Counted from the first letter of the stretch, positions 1-7,078 are shown. The stretch: 34,352 bases of DNA from an uncultured Oscillospiraceae bacterium (GCA_910579155.1 CAJTTS010000029.1:1-34352), one strand, 5' to 3'. Notes: generated by a model from the letters alone, not told the origin. Program-made: numbers and translations.

Positions 1-110
1 TGCTGCTGGCCCGGGAGATCGCCAAGAAGATCGAGGACGAGCTGGAGTACCCCGGACAGATCAAGGTGAATCTCATCCGGGAGACAAAGGCCATTGAATA
101 CGCGAAGTAG
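1..110 (+). CDS. rny: Ribonuclease Y, C-terminal end (partial)
   Basis: Only the last 35 codons and the stop are present; the first complete codon begins at base 3. The peptide runs [19 protein letters not shown] and ends in [13 protein letters not shown], which is the conserved tail of RNase Y, the membrane-anchored endoribonuclease that starts mRNA decay in Firmicutes. The KH and HD domains lie outside the window. An intrinsic terminator follows the stop by about 15 bases, so this is the end of its transcript. The identification rests on the distinctive C-terminal motif alone, which is strongly conserved in this family. Confidence 0.88.
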   Translation, partial: LLAREIAKKIEDELEYPGQIKVNLIRETKAIEYAK

Positions 111-124
111 ACAAAACGCAAAAT

Positions 125-158
125 GCGCCGCCGTGGGGTTCTGCGGCGGCGCGTTTTC
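125..158 (+). terminator. Intrinsic terminator of rny
   Basis: A perfect 9-bp GC stem (GCGCCGCCG at 125-133, CGGCGGCGC at 144-152) with a 10-base loop is followed by GTTTTC. It lies just after the rny stop and before the convergent acetyltransferase gene. Confidence 0.8.
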
Positions 159-165
159 TCGCTCA

Positions 166-549
166 TTATCTTTTTTTCGCTATTGTATAGGATTGAAACC
201 CTTTTTGACACCCGTTTTTTTCATAGAAGCTCTCTACTCCTGGTTGTGCTCCAAAATACAGCATAGTCGGTGTGTTCCTTTTCGCAAGCTCAAGCAGAGC
301 GCTGCCAATACCTTGATGCTGATATTCTGGAAGGATAAGCAATTCCGTAATGGTCCCAAAATAGTAGCCGTCCGAAAGAATCCTCAGACAGCCCACAAGC
401 AGGTCCCCATCATAAGCAGTTACATTCAACGTTCTGGACAATGCGGTCTGTGTTTTCTCGGCATCATAGCTTCCCGGCCATATCCGATTAGCAAACGATA
501 TGAACATAGCGGCATCTAATGCCAAGTCATTTACTTTATATTCTATCAT
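166..549 (-). CDS. GNAT family N-acetyltransferase
   Basis: A 127-residue protein of the GNAT fold, which moves an acetyl group from acetyl-CoA to an amine; the substrate cannot be told. The acetyl-CoA-binding motif A is seen near residues 73-92 as LPEYQHQGIGSALLELA (Q-x-x-G-x-G type), preceded by the beta-strand ITELLIL; the C-terminal part has the usual VESFYEKNGCQKGF segment. The frame is open back to a GTG at 558, but that codon overlaps the Shine-Dalgarno GAGGGG (558-563). The ATG at 549 lies 8 bases from it and is the better start. Base composition is clearly more AT-rich than the surrounding genes, hinting at transfer. It has its own promoter (576-604) and converges on rny. Confidence 0.87.
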   Translation of the reverse strand: MIEYKVNDLALDAAMFISFANRIWPGSYDAEKTQTALSRTLNVTAYDGDLLVGCLRILSDGYYFGTITELLILPEYQHQGIGSALLELAKRNTPTMLYFGAQPGVESFYEKNGCQKGFQSYTIAKKR

Positions 550-575
550 TTTATGCACCCCTCAACTTTTGACTC

Positions 576-604
576 ATTTTAGCACAAGCGCCTGTTTGAT
601 TCAA
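576..604 (-). promoter_or_regulatory. Sigma-A promoter of the acetyltransferase
   Basis: On the minus strand: TTGAAT (604-599), 17-base spacer, TAAAAT (581-576), with an extended -10 TGC. It points at the GNAT gene and lies back to back with the promoter at 624-652. Confidence 0.65.
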
Positions 605-623
605 GAGGCGTGTACTTTTCCCG

Positions 624-652
624 TTGCCTTTTCCCTACGGCTGTGATATGAT
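624..652 (+). promoter_or_regulatory. Sigma-A promoter of the DUF2156 gene
   Basis: TTGCCT (624-629), 17-base spacer, TATGAT (647-652), with extended -10 TGA directly before it. It lies about 30 bases upstream of the DUF2156 start. Confidence 0.6.
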
Positions 653-682
653 ATCCAGACACCAAGAAAAGGAATGGATTTT

Positions 683-1591
683 ATGCTCACCTTTGAATGC
701 CCCCAGTTTGAAGACCGCCAATGGGTCCAGCCCCTGCTGGAAGCAGAGGGCGGCCTGGGCTGCGAATACAATTTCGCCAACATCTACCTGTGGAGCCGGG
801 CTTACCCCCAGAAGATTGCCCGGTTCGGCGACCGCCTGCTGGTGCGCATCGAGGGCGCGCTGGGGCTGAGCTACCTCTATCCCGCGGGGAGCGGCCCGCT
901 GGCCCCGGCGGTGGACGCCCTGGCCACAGACGCGGCGGAACAGGGGAAAACGCTGACGCTGGTGTGCGTCACGGAAGAACAAAAGGCCGCGCTGGAGGAA
1001 GCCTGTCCAGGACGGTTCCAGTTCGAGGAGGACCGGGACGGCTTTGATTACCTCTACGATATCAACCGGCTGGCCGACCTGCCGGGAAAAAAGCTCCACG
1101 CCAAGCGCAACCACATCCACCGCTTCGACGAGCAGTTCCCCGATTGGCTGCTGGAGGATATCTCCCCCGCCAACGTCCCCGAGTGCGTGGAGCTGGAGCG
1201 GCAGTGGGCCGCCATCCGCCAGGAGGAAGCCGGGGAGGACGTGGAGGCCATCACCGAGGAGACGGTGGCCGTCATTGAGGCGCTGTACCACATGGACAAG
1301 CTGGGATTGGAGGGGGCGCTGATCCGGGCGGACGGCAGTCCCATTGCCTTCTCCCTGGGCGGTTTCATCACTCCGGAGTGCTTCGACGTGAACTTTGAGA
1401 AGTCCTTCGGCGACGTACAGGGGGCCTACCCCGCCATCAACCGGGAGATGGCCCGGCTCATCCGTTCCCGCCACCCGGAGGTGAAGTGGTTCAACCGGGA
1501 GGACGACCTGGGACTGGAGGGGCTGCGCCGGGCCAAGCTGTCCTACTACCCGGATATCCTGCTGGCCAAGTACACCGCACGGGAAATCTGA
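683..1591 (+). CDS. DUF2156 (LPG-synthase C-terminal-like) protein
   Basis: About 302 residues with no signal peptide or membrane segment, resembling stand-alone DUF2156 proteins common in Clostridia. These have a double GNAT-like fold related to the catalytic domain of MprF, the aminoacyl-phosphatidylglycerol synthase. Family features are the YLYD segment, the basic GKKLHAKRNHIHRF stretch in the middle, and a C-terminal FNREDDLGLEGLRRAKLSYYPD motif. Two ATG codons compete, at 674 and 683; the Shine-Dalgarno AAAAGGA (667-673) touches the first but sits 9 bases before the second, so 683 is preferred. The natural acceptor is unknown; without a membrane domain, lipid lysylation should not be assumed. 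No clear terminator follows directly. Confidence 0.78.
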   Translation: MLTFECPQFEDRQWVQPLLEAEGGLGCEYNFANIYLWSRAYPQKIARFGDRLLVRIEGALGLSYLYPAGSGPLAPAVDALATDAAEQGKTLTLVCVTEEQKAALEEACPGRFQFEEDRDGFDYLYDINRLADLPGKKLHAKRNHIHRFDEQFPDWLLEDISPANVPECVELERQWAAIRQEEAGEDVEAITEETVAVIEALYHMDKLGLEGALIRADGSPIAFSLGGFITPECFDVNFEKSFGDVQGAYPAINREMARLIRSRHPEVKWFNREDDLGLEGLRRAKLSYYPDILLAKYTAREI

Positions 1592-1598
1592 AAGGGCC

Positions 1599-1755
1599 GG
1601 GTCTATCGCCGCGCCATGCAGATTCACGCTTCGATTGGACCCATTACGGGACGGCTTCCTTTCGACTCGGGCAAAACCCGGCCCACTGGGTGGTCCTGGG
1701 CTTTTGCCCTCGCTCCAGTCCATCCGCCCCTATGGGTCTATCGCCGCGCCATGCA
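1599..1755. repeat. 22-bp direct repeat pair
   Basis: The same 22 bases, beginning GGGTCTATCGCCGCGCC, occur at 1599-1620 and 1734-1755. They bracket the dispersed hairpin element at 1621-1745. Whether they are part of the element or a duplication made on its arrival cannot be decided from one copy. Confidence 0.75.
1621..1745 (+). repeat. Dispersed intergenic hairpin repeat, copy 1
   Basis: This non-coding block shares an ordered set of segments with 4482-4617: ATTCACGC, then CGGCTTC, then CGACTC, then a hairpin, then TCGCTCCnnTCCATCCGC. The hairpin has GGGCAAAA (1669-1676) pairing with TTTTGCCC (1702-1709) and extends inward by CCC/GGG. In copy 2 both ends of the stem have changed together, so pairing is kept. 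It begins about 30 bases after the DUF2156 stop. Confidence 0.65.
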
Positions 1756-1760
1756 AAGAA

Positions 1761-1875
1761 TTTTGCATAAAAATGTATACTCATTCTATTCTTGTCCGTC
1801 AAAACGATGAAAAACACGAACTGCAAGGGGGTTTCAGACATTTCCCCTTGCATTTTTTTTGCATAACGTTTATAA
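1761..1875 (+). promoter_or_regulatory. Two repeated operator-like boxes, ARG-box-like
   Basis: TTTTGCATAAAAATGTATA (1761-1779) recurs as TTTTGCATAACGTTTATA (1857-1874). The starts are 96 bases apart, close to nine helical turns, and the second box fills the spacer and -10 of the importer promoter. The AT-rich TGCATAAAAATGTATA core resembles ArgR/AhrC boxes, which would fit an amino-acid importer, but the match is loose. Confidence 0.35.
1822..1860 (+). terminator. Intrinsic terminator upstream of the amino-acid importer
   Basis: A perfect 9-bp stem (TGCAAGGGG at 1822-1830, CCCCTTGCA at 1844-1852) with a 13-base loop is followed by eight T. It ends read-through from the left, or acts as an attenuator if transcription starts upstream of it. 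Its 3' arm contains the -35 of the next promoter. Confidence 0.85.
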
Positions 1876-1876
1876 T
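1848..1876 (+). promoter_or_regulatory. Sigma-A promoter of the amino-acid ABC importer
   Basis: TTGCAT (1848-1853), 17-base spacer, consensus TATAAT (1871-1876). The -35 is built from the 3' arm of the preceding terminator. The predicted start site lies near 1883, next to a perfect palindrome. Confidence 0.7.
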
Positions 1877-1884
1877 CGATTTCA

Positions 1885-1926
1885 CGAAAAAGGATATCCT
1901 TTTTCGCCCGCAGGGAGCTGCGGGCG
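1885..1926 (+). promoter_or_regulatory. Palindrome and hairpin in the importer leader
   Basis: A perfect 22-bp palindrome spans 1885-1906 (half-site CGAAAAAGGAT). A second stem-loop follows (CGCCCGCAG at 1905-1913, CTGCGGGCG at 1918-1926, 4-base loop). They share two bases, so the two RNA stems cannot both form fully. As DNA, the palindrome at the predicted start site is a plausible repressor operator. Confidence 0.45.
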
Positions 1927-1973
1927 AATCCGCCTCGGCCTCCCTTCGCAAATTTTTATGGAGATGAATGAAA

Positions 1974-2828
1974 ATGAAAACAATGAAAAAACTGGCGGCC
2001 CTGCTGCTGGCCCTATGCATGGCGCTGGCCCTGTGCGCCTGCTCCAGCGGGGACAGCACCCCCACTCCCTCTGCCGCGCCCTCCGAGGCCGGCGAGCCTT
2101 CCGCCGCTCCCTCCGCGGAAGCCTCCGAGCCAGCCCAGGGCGGCGCTGCCTTCACCACCGTGGAGGAGGGCAAGCTCACCATGTCCACCAACGCCGCGTT
2201 CCCTCCCTATGAGATGACCACCGACAGCGGCGACTTTGAGGGCATCGACGTGGAAATCGCCGCCGCCATTGCCGAAAAGCTGGGCCTGGAGCTGGACATC
2301 CTGGACACCGACTTTGATTCCGCCCTGCTGGCCGTCAACCAGGGCAAAAGCGACATGGTGATGGCCGGCGTGTCCGTCACCGACGACCGCCTGCTGGTGA
2401 TGGACTTCTCCGACACCTACGCCACCGGCATCCAGGTGGTTATCGTCAAGGAGGGCTCCGACGTCACCCTGGACAACCTGGGCGAGAAGATGATCGGCGT
2501 GCAGAAGGGCACCACCGGCTGGCAGTACTGCACCGACGACTACGGTGAGGAGCACGTCACCGCTTATGACAACGGCCTGACCGCCGTCCAGGCGCTGGTC
2601 AGCGGCAAGGTGGACTGCGTGGTCATTGATAACGCCCCCGCCCAGGAGTTTGTGAAGGCCAACGACGGCCTCGCCATCCTGGACACCGAGTATGCCAACG
2701 AGGACTACTCCATCGGCGTGGACAAGGGAAACGCCGCCCTGCTGGATGCCATCAACGGCGCGCTGAAGGAACTGATTGCCGACGGCACCGTGCAGCGGAT
2801 TATCGACACGTACATTCCCGCGAATTAA
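1974..2828 (+). CDS. Amino-acid ABC transporter substrate-binding lipoprotein
   Basis: An extracellular solute-binding protein of family 3 (SBP_bac_3), tethered to the membrane and delivering a polar or charged amino acid to the permease encoded next. The N-terminus is a lipoprotein signal with lipobox L-C-A-C, followed by a Ser/Pro/Ala/Glu-rich linker. The mature part shows family marks: GKLTMSTNAAFPPYE, then GDFEGIDVEIAAAIAEKLG, the DxxxxAL...GKSDMVMAGVSVT block, and IGVQKGTTGW in lobe 2. Frame-compatible ATGs are at 1968, 1974 and 1983; GGAG at 1960-1963 is 4 bases from the first and 10 from the second, so 1974 is chosen with little certainty. The start of lobe 1 and the presence of FPPYE point to cystine, glutamine or general polar amino acids; the exact ligand cannot be fixed. 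Confidence 0.9.
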   Translation: MKTMKKLAALLLALCMALALCACSSGDSTPTPSAAPSEAGEPSAAPSAEASEPAQGGAAFTTVEEGKLTMSTNAAFPPYEMTTDSGDFEGIDVEIAAAIAEKLGLELDILDTDFDSALLAVNQGKSDMVMAGVSVTDDRLLVMDFSDTYATGIQVVIVKEGSDVTLDNLGEKMIGVQKGTTGWQYCTDDYGEEHVTAYDNGLTAVQALVSGKVDCVVIDNAPAQEFVKANDGLAILDTEYANEDYSIGVDKGNAALLDAINGALKELIADGTVQRIIDTYIPAN

Positions 2829-2840
2829 CCTTGCGGTTTG

Positions 2841-2872
2841 GGGAAAAGGGCGGCTGACACCGCCCTTTTCCC
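2841..2872 (+). terminator. Stem-loop between SBP and permease genes
   Basis: A perfect 13-bp stem (GGGAAAAGGGCGG, loop CTGACA, CCGCCCTTTTCCC) with no U-tract after it. It more likely stabilises the 3' end of the SBP message or partly reduces read-through than fully terminates, which would give excess SBP over permease. Confidence 0.6.
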
Positions 2873-2907
2873 GCATATCCCATTACCTTAGAGAGAGGTG
2901 AGCGCCA

Positions 2908-3693
2908 GTGCAGTGGGCGGACTATTACGCGCAGTGGAAGACAATCATGCAGGGCGGCGGCGACGTGACCTTCTGGCAGGAGTTTTTCGTCAAGTTCTAT
3001 CAGGCGTTTATCGAGGCCGACCGCTGGAAGCAGTATCTGAACGGCGTGGGCACCACCCTGCTGGTCACCGCCATCGCCCTGTGCATCGGCGTGGTGCTGG
3101 GGATGCTGGTGGCGGTGGTGCGCACCGCCTACGACCAGCAGCGGCCCGGGCAGGGCCTCACCCCGGGCAGGGTGCTGCTGTGGCCGCTGAACCTGGTTTG
3201 CCGGGTGTATACCACCGTGATCCGGGGCACGCCTATGATGGTGCAGCTCATGATTATGGGCTTTGTCATTTTTAAAAGCAGCCGGAACCTGACCATGGTG
3301 GGCGCGCTGACCCTGGGCATCAACTCCGGGGCCTATGTATCCGAGATTGTCCGGGGCGGGCTGATGTCCCTGGACCCCGGCCAGATGGAGGCGGGGCGCT
3401 CCCTGGGCTTGAATTACATACAGACCATGCGCTTTATCGTCATACCCCAGGCGTTCAAGGCCATCCTGCCCGCCCTGGGCAACGAGTTTATCATCCTGCT
3501 CAAGGACACCTCTCTGCTCAACGTCATCGGCGGCAAGGAGCTGGTGTACGCCGCCAACGGCATCATGAACCGCACCTGGGAGCAGATGTTCCCCCTGATG
3601 GGGGTAGCCCTGATCTATCTGGTGCTGGTCATGATCTTCACCTGGCTCCAGGGCAGGCTGGAAAGGAGGCTGCGTCAAAGTGATCGACGCTGA
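2908..3693 (+). CDS. Amino-acid ABC transporter permease
   Basis: A 261-residue integral membrane subunit of the HisM/GlnP type (BPD_transp_1). A roughly 45-residue N-terminal stretch precedes the first membrane helix ([27 protein letters not shown]); at least four more hydrophobic segments follow. The EAA loop that contacts the ATPase is seen as [21 protein letters not shown], and the family's [11 protein letters not shown] and [12 protein letters not shown] motifs are present. The start is GTG, 6-7 bases after an AGAGAGGTGA Shine-Dalgarno. It is the middle gene of a binding protein-permease-ATPase operon. There is one permease gene, so the channel is probably a homodimer. Confidence 0.92.
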   Translation: MQWADYYAQWKTIMQGGGDVTFWQEFFVKFYQAFIEADRWKQYLNGVGTTLLVTAIALCIGVVLGMLVAVVRTAYDQQRPGQGLTPGRVLLWPLNLVCRVYTTVIRGTPMMVQLMIMGFVIFKSSRNLTMVGALTLGINSGAYVSEIVRGGLMSLDPGQMEAGRSLGLNYIQTMRFIVIPQAFKAILPALGNEFIILLKDTSLLNVIGGKELVYAANGIMNRTWEQMFPLMGVALIYLVLVMIFTWLQGRLERRLRQSDRR

Positions 3694-3755
3694 ACGGCGG
3701 TTCATCCGCCCCTTGTCCGCTTTGCGGCACGGCCCCCGGGGAAGGAGGAACTGAC

Positions 3756-4478
3756 ATGATAGACGTGCAAAACCTGTCCAAGTCCTTCGGGGACCATCTG
3801 GTGCTGGACAACATCTCCGAGCACATCCACCCGGGGGAAAAGGTGGTGGTCATCGGGCCGTCCGGTTCGGGCAAGTCCACCTTCCTGCGCTGCCTCAACC
3901 TGCTGGAGACCCCCACCTCCGGTTCCATCACCTTCGAGGGAAAAGAGATCACCGACCCCAAGGCCGACATCAACGCCATCCGCCGCCAGATGGGCATGGT
4001 GTTCCAGCACTTCAACCTGTTCCCCAACATGACCATCCGGAAGAATATCACCCTGGCCCCGGTGCAGACCAAGCTCATGGGCCAGGCCGAGGCGGACGAC
4101 ACCGCCACCGCCCTGCTCAGGCGGGTGAACCTGGAGGAGAAGGCGGACGCCTACCCCGCCCAGCTCTCCGGCGGGCAGAAGCAGCGCATCGCCATCGTCC
4201 GGGCCCTGGCCATGAAGCCAAAGCTGATGCTGTTTGACGAGCCTACCTCCGCCCTGGACCCCGAGATGGTGGGCGAGGTGCTGGAGGTTATGAAGGAGCT
4301 GGCCCAGGAGGGCATGACCATGGTGGTGGTCACCCACGAGATGGGCTTTGCCCGGGAGGTGGGCACCCGGGTGCTGTTCATGGATGAGGGCCATATTTTG
4401 GAGCAGGACGAGCCCCGCGCTTTTTTCGACCGCCCCAAGGAGCCGCGTACCATTGAATTTTTGTCCAAGGTGCTGTGA
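3756..4478 (+). CDS. Amino-acid ABC transporter ATP-binding protein
   Basis: A 240-residue cytoplasmic ATPase of the GlnQ/HisP family that powers the importer. All motifs are intact: Walker [10 protein letters not shown] at residues 34-42, Q-loop VFQHFNLFP with Q84, ABC signature LSGGQKQR from 137, Walker B LMLFDEP with D161/E162, D-loop SALD and switch His194 in VTHEM. Start ATG follows GGAAGGAGGAA closely. It ends the operon; copy 2 of the dispersed repeat begins four bases after its stop and a terminator follows at 4619-4648. Confidence 0.94.
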   Translation: MIDVQNLSKSFGDHLVLDNISEHIHPGEKVVVIGPSGSGKSTFLRCLNLLETPTSGSITFEGKEITDPKADINAIRRQMGMVFQHFNLFPNMTIRKNITLAPVQTKLMGQAEADDTATALLRRVNLEEKADAYPAQLSGGQKQRIAIVRALAMKPKLMLFDEPTSALDPEMVGEVLEVMKELAQEGMTMVVVTHEMGFAREVGTRVLFMDEGHILEQDEPRAFFDRPKEPRTIEFLSKVL

Positions 4479-4481
4479 ATG

Positions 4482-4617
4482 TATTCACGCCTCACCTGTT
4501 CGCGGCGCGCGGCTTCGCTGCGACTCAGGCAAAATTCAGTCCCGCTTTGCGAGCCTTGGATTTTTGCCTTCGCTCCGCTCCATCCGCGCTGCTCACGACG
4601 GTTCGGTCGCTATAGGA
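4482..4617 (+). repeat. Dispersed intergenic hairpin repeat, copy 2
   Basis: It has the same order of segments as 1621-1745. The stem here is AGGCAAAA (4527-4534) with TTTTGCCT (4562-4569), a compensatory change from GGGCAAAA/TTTTGCCC in copy 1. The block TCGCTCCGCTCCATCCGC matches copy 1 at all but two positions. Like copy 1 it lies right after a stop codon. Confidence 0.65.
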
Positions 4618-4618
4618 G

Positions 4619-4648
4619 AAAACCGCCCGGAAGAACCGGGCGGTTTTT
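4619..4648 (+). terminator. Intrinsic terminator of the amino-acid importer operon
   Basis: AAAACCGCCCGG, loop AAGAA, CCGGGCGGTTTTT: a 12-bp perfect stem followed by T. It closes the importer transcript. Confidence 0.88.
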
Positions 4649-4662
4649 ATGCAATCTCCCAA

Positions 4663-4691
4663 TTGCGCTTTTTGCCAGCTTCTGGTATCAT
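4663..4691 (+). promoter_or_regulatory. Promoter of the uracil permease leader
   Basis: TTGCGC (4663-4668), 17-base spacer, TATCAT (4686-4691). The transcript would start near 4698, about 20 bases before the leader ORF at 4719. Confidence 0.5.
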
Positions 4692-4718
4692 AGACCGAAC
4701 GCAAAAGGAGGGGACGAT

Positions 4719-4781
4719 ATGCGCAAGCCGCTGTTTGCCGGGACGCTGGTTCAGCGGGCGTATCATTTCCGTTTTTCCTGA
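4719..4781 (+). CDS. Putative 20-residue leader peptide of uraA
   Basis: A 20-codon ORF (MRKPLFAGTL..., ending HFRFS) with an excellent Shine-Dalgarno, AAAAGGAGGGG, spaced 7 bases from the ATG. Its stop ends only three bases before a terminator hairpin (4785-4818), so a ribosome at the end of the ORF would cover the hairpin's 5' arm. The last codons are U-rich in mRNA (TTCCGTTTTTCC). This is the geometry of pyrBI/pyrE-type attenuation in enteric bacteria, where low UTP stalls polymerase and lets the ribosome catch up. No PyrR-binding consensus was seen. Translation of the ORF is inferred, not shown. Confidence 0.5.
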   Translation: MRKPLFAGTLVQRAYHFRFS

Positions 4782-4784
4782 GTA

Positions 4785-4818
4785 GGGCATCCGCCGTTTG
4801 GCGGTTGCCTCTTTTTTT
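4785..4818 (+). terminator. Attenuator-like terminator before uraA
   Basis: GGCA-T-CCGCC (4786-4795), loop GTTT, GGCGG-T-TGCC (4800-4809) with one T-T mismatch, then TC and seven T. It lies between the leader ORF and the uraA start, so any transcript from 4663 must pass it to reach uraA. Confidence 0.75.
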
Positions 4819-4847
4819 GCGCAAACTAAGGAAAAGGGAGAGAGAGT

Positions 4848-6242
4848 ATGAACAATCAAGAACCCATCCGCGACGCCCGCACGCTGGGGATGCCCAAGAT
4901 GCTCGTCCTGGGCCTCCAGCACATGTTCGCCATGTTCGGGGCCACCGTGCTGGTGCCCATCCTGGTGAACAACTACGGCTTGCCCCTGTCCATCCAGACC
5001 ACCCTGTTTTTTGCCGGGATCGGCACCCTGTTCTTCCATGTCTGCACCCGCTTGAAGGTGCCCGCCTTCCTGGGCTCCTCCTTCGCTTTCCTGGGCGGCT
5101 TTGAGGCTGTGTCCAAGCTGGATTCCGGCAAGTACGCCGCCATGGAGGCGTCGGAAAAGCTGCAATACGCCTGCGGCGGCATTGTAGTGGCCGGCCTGCT
5201 GTACGTCCTCCTGGCCGGCGTTATCAAGCTGGTGGGGGTGAAGAAGGTCATGCGCTTCCTGCCCCCGGTGGTCACCGGGCCCATCATCATCCTCATCGGC
5301 CTGAACCTGGCGCCCTCCGCCGTCAACAACGCCAAGACCTGCTGGTGGCTGGCCCTGATGGCCATGGCCATCATCGTGGCGGCCAATATCTGGGGCAAGG
5401 GCATGATTAAAATCATCCCCATCCTGCTGGGCGTGGTGGGCTCTTACGTGGTGGCCGTCATCGCCAACGCCTTGGGCGCCACGGTTTGGAGCTTTACCGC
5501 CGACGGCCCTGTGGCCGTGCCCATGATCGACTTCACCTCCGTGGCCTCCGCCGGACCCATCGGCCTCCAGCCCTTCTTCACCGATTTCGGCGGCTCCATC
5601 GCCAAGTTTGACCTGACCTCCATCCTGGTCATGGCCCCCATCGCCATCGCCGCCATGATGGAGCACATCGGCGACATGTCCGCCATCTCCGCCACCGTGG
5701 GGGAGAATTTCATCGAGAATCCCGGCCTGCACCGTACCCTCATCGGCGACGGCGTCGCCACCTCCCTGTCCGCCATCTTCGGCGGCCCCGCCAACACCAC
5801 TTACGGCGAAAACACCGGCGTTCTGGTGCTCTCCCGGGTGTACGACCCCAAGGTGATCCGGCTGGCGGCGGTTTACGCGCTGGTCCTGTCCTTCAGCCCC
5901 ATGTTCGCCGCCGTGGTCAACTCCATGCCCGCCGCCATCGTGGGCGGGGTGAGCTTCATCCTGTACGGTATGATTTCCGCCATCGGCGTGCGCAACGTGG
6001 TGGAGAACCGGGTGGATTTCACCAACTCCCGAAACCTCATCATTGCCGCCGTCATTCTGGTGTGCGGCCTGGGCTTCACCGGGGGGCTGACCTTTGAGGT
6101 GGGCGGCGCGTCCATCACCCTGACCGCCCTGGCCATCGCCGCCATCGCCGGTATCGTGCTGAACGCTATCCTGCCCGGTAAGGATTTCGAGTTTGGCTCT
6201 GATGTGACCCAGGGCCGCTCCGGGGACTTCGGACGGTACTGA
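4848..6242 (+). CDS. uraA: Uracil permease (NCS2 family)
   Basis: A 464-residue proton-coupled nucleobase transporter of the NCS2/UraA family with about 14 membrane segments. The opening LGLQHMFAMFGATVLVP carries His25 of the NCS2 signature. The substrate site is visible as MEHIGDMSA (Glu272) and PANTTYGENTGV (Glu321), both typical of uracil rather than purine carriers, as is the GDGVATSLSAIFGG block. The Shine-Dalgarno is AAGGAAAAGGGAGAG. It appears to be transcribed alone behind a leader ORF and attenuator, which fits control by pyrimidine supply. A terminator follows at 6321-6364. Confidence 0.92.
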   Translation: MNNQEPIRDARTLGMPKMLVLGLQHMFAMFGATVLVPILVNNYGLPLSIQTTLFFAGIGTLFFHVCTRLKVPAFLGSSFAFLGGFEAVSKLDSGKYAAMEASEKLQYACGGIVVAGLLYVLLAGVIKLVGVKKVMRFLPPVVTGPIIILIGLNLAPSAVNNAKTCWWLALMAMAIIVAANIWGKGMIKIIPILLGVVGSYVVAVIANALGATVWSFTADGPVAVPMIDFTSVASAGPIGLQPFFTDFGGSIAKFDLTSILVMAPIAIAAMMEHIGDMSAISATVGENFIENPGLHRTLIGDGVATSLSAIFGGPANTTYGENTGVLVLSRVYDPKVIRLAAVYALVLSFSPMFAAVVNSMPAAIVGGVSFILYGMISAIGVRNVVENRVDFTNSRNLIIAAVILVCGLGFTGGLTFEVGGASITLTALAIAAIAGIVLNAILPGKDFEFGSDVTQGRSGDFGRY

Positions 6243-6320
6243 GCTACGGAGCGCTCCTGAGAGACTGCGTTTCATATAGGTTGAAAAAAGCATTTATTTC
6301 TTTTCAGCCGCGGCAACGAT

Positions 6321-6364
6321 AAAAGGACCGGGCAAGCCCGCAATGGCCTGCCCGGTCCCTTTTA
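6321..6364 (+). terminator. Intrinsic terminator of uraA, probably bidirectional
   Basis: GGACCGGGCA (6325-6334) pairs with TGCCCGGTCC (6349-6358), flanked by AAAA and CTTTT, so it can work on both strands. It separates uraA from the convergent membrane-protein gene. Confidence 0.8.
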
Positions 6365-6432
6365 TGCTGGTATGGTCCGCTGTACGCGTTTAAAGAGAAG
6401 CTCCCGCAATCCGTACAACGACCCGCAAGCGG

Positions 6433-7038
6433 TCACTTTACGTTGTCAAAGTGTTTATACGTCAACACCGCGATTGGAAAAAAGTAGACGCACCAAAATA
6501 CAAGCGCGGCCACGCCGCTTTCATTCGAGCCGCCCGCAGACATACCGCTGAAAATTCCGGTCATCGGCAGTATAAAGCAGCTAAAGAAAAATACTCCATG
6601 TAACGTCAGCAAGCGTTTCAGCCATTGATCTGATCGACTCGTTGCGTTGATAGATAATCCTATAAAAAATGTGGAAAGAGCCATTATCCCATATCCAAGC
6701 AAATCATAGTTAAAAATTAACCCGCCTCTTTTAAAATCCAGAATTTGCAACGCCTGATCCGGCATATTATCAAGCCTTACACTCGTTGTCTGTGCAAAAT
6801 ACACCAATAAAACCAATACGGCGTATACAGCAGAAAAAACAACGCCCACAGTTGCCGCGACCTTATGCTCACAATCGCTCTCATCATGGAAACCGGCCGC
6901 CATCATAACATACCCCAGCGGCAAAAACATGCAGACAAAATATGAGCCAAAACTAAAATCTATTAACAGGCATGCGGCAAACAGAAAAACCGTTGTCCCA
7001 ACAATACCCGCGCCAATTTTCGGGATGATTTGATTCAT
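6433..7038 (-). CDS. Uncharacterised integral membrane protein
   Basis: I do not recognise a named family. The 201-residue product begins MNQIIPKIGAGIVGTTVFLF and has about six hydrophobic segments: near residues 10-30, 35-50, 65-85, 115-135, 145-170 and 180-195. A short polar loop (HDESDCEH) lies after the second and a loop TTSVRLDNMPDQALQILD between the third and fourth. The frame is open to a TTG at 7056, but GGGGAGG lies 9 bases before the ATG at 7038, which is taken as the start. Composition is markedly more AT-rich than neighbours, as for the GNAT gene. It has its own promoter, nested in the pepV terminator. Confidence 0.7.
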   Translation of the reverse strand: MNQIIPKIGAGIVGTTVFLFAACLLIDFSFGSYFVCMFLPLGYVMMAAGFHDESDCEHKVAATVGVVFSAVYAVLVLLVYFAQTTSVRLDNMPDQALQILDFKRGGLIFNYDLLGYGIMALSTFFIGLSINATSRSDQWLKRLLTLHGVFFFSCFILPMTGIFSGMSAGGSNESGVAALVFWCVYFFPIAVLTYKHFDNVK

Positions 7039-7078
7039 CCATATCAACCTCCCCAATCACCGGATAATTTACCCGTTC

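Noticed and set aside
4698..4847. PyrR-binding attenuator or uracil riboswitch before uraA
   Set aside because: The conserved PyrR loop sequence is not present and no convincing antiterminator pairing was found, so a leader-peptide model is preferred.
4647..6293. A 548-codon minus-strand open frame across uraA
   Set aside because: It is opposite a clear NCS2 permease and rich in Gly, His, Asp and Gln runs typical of antisense to hydrophobic genes.
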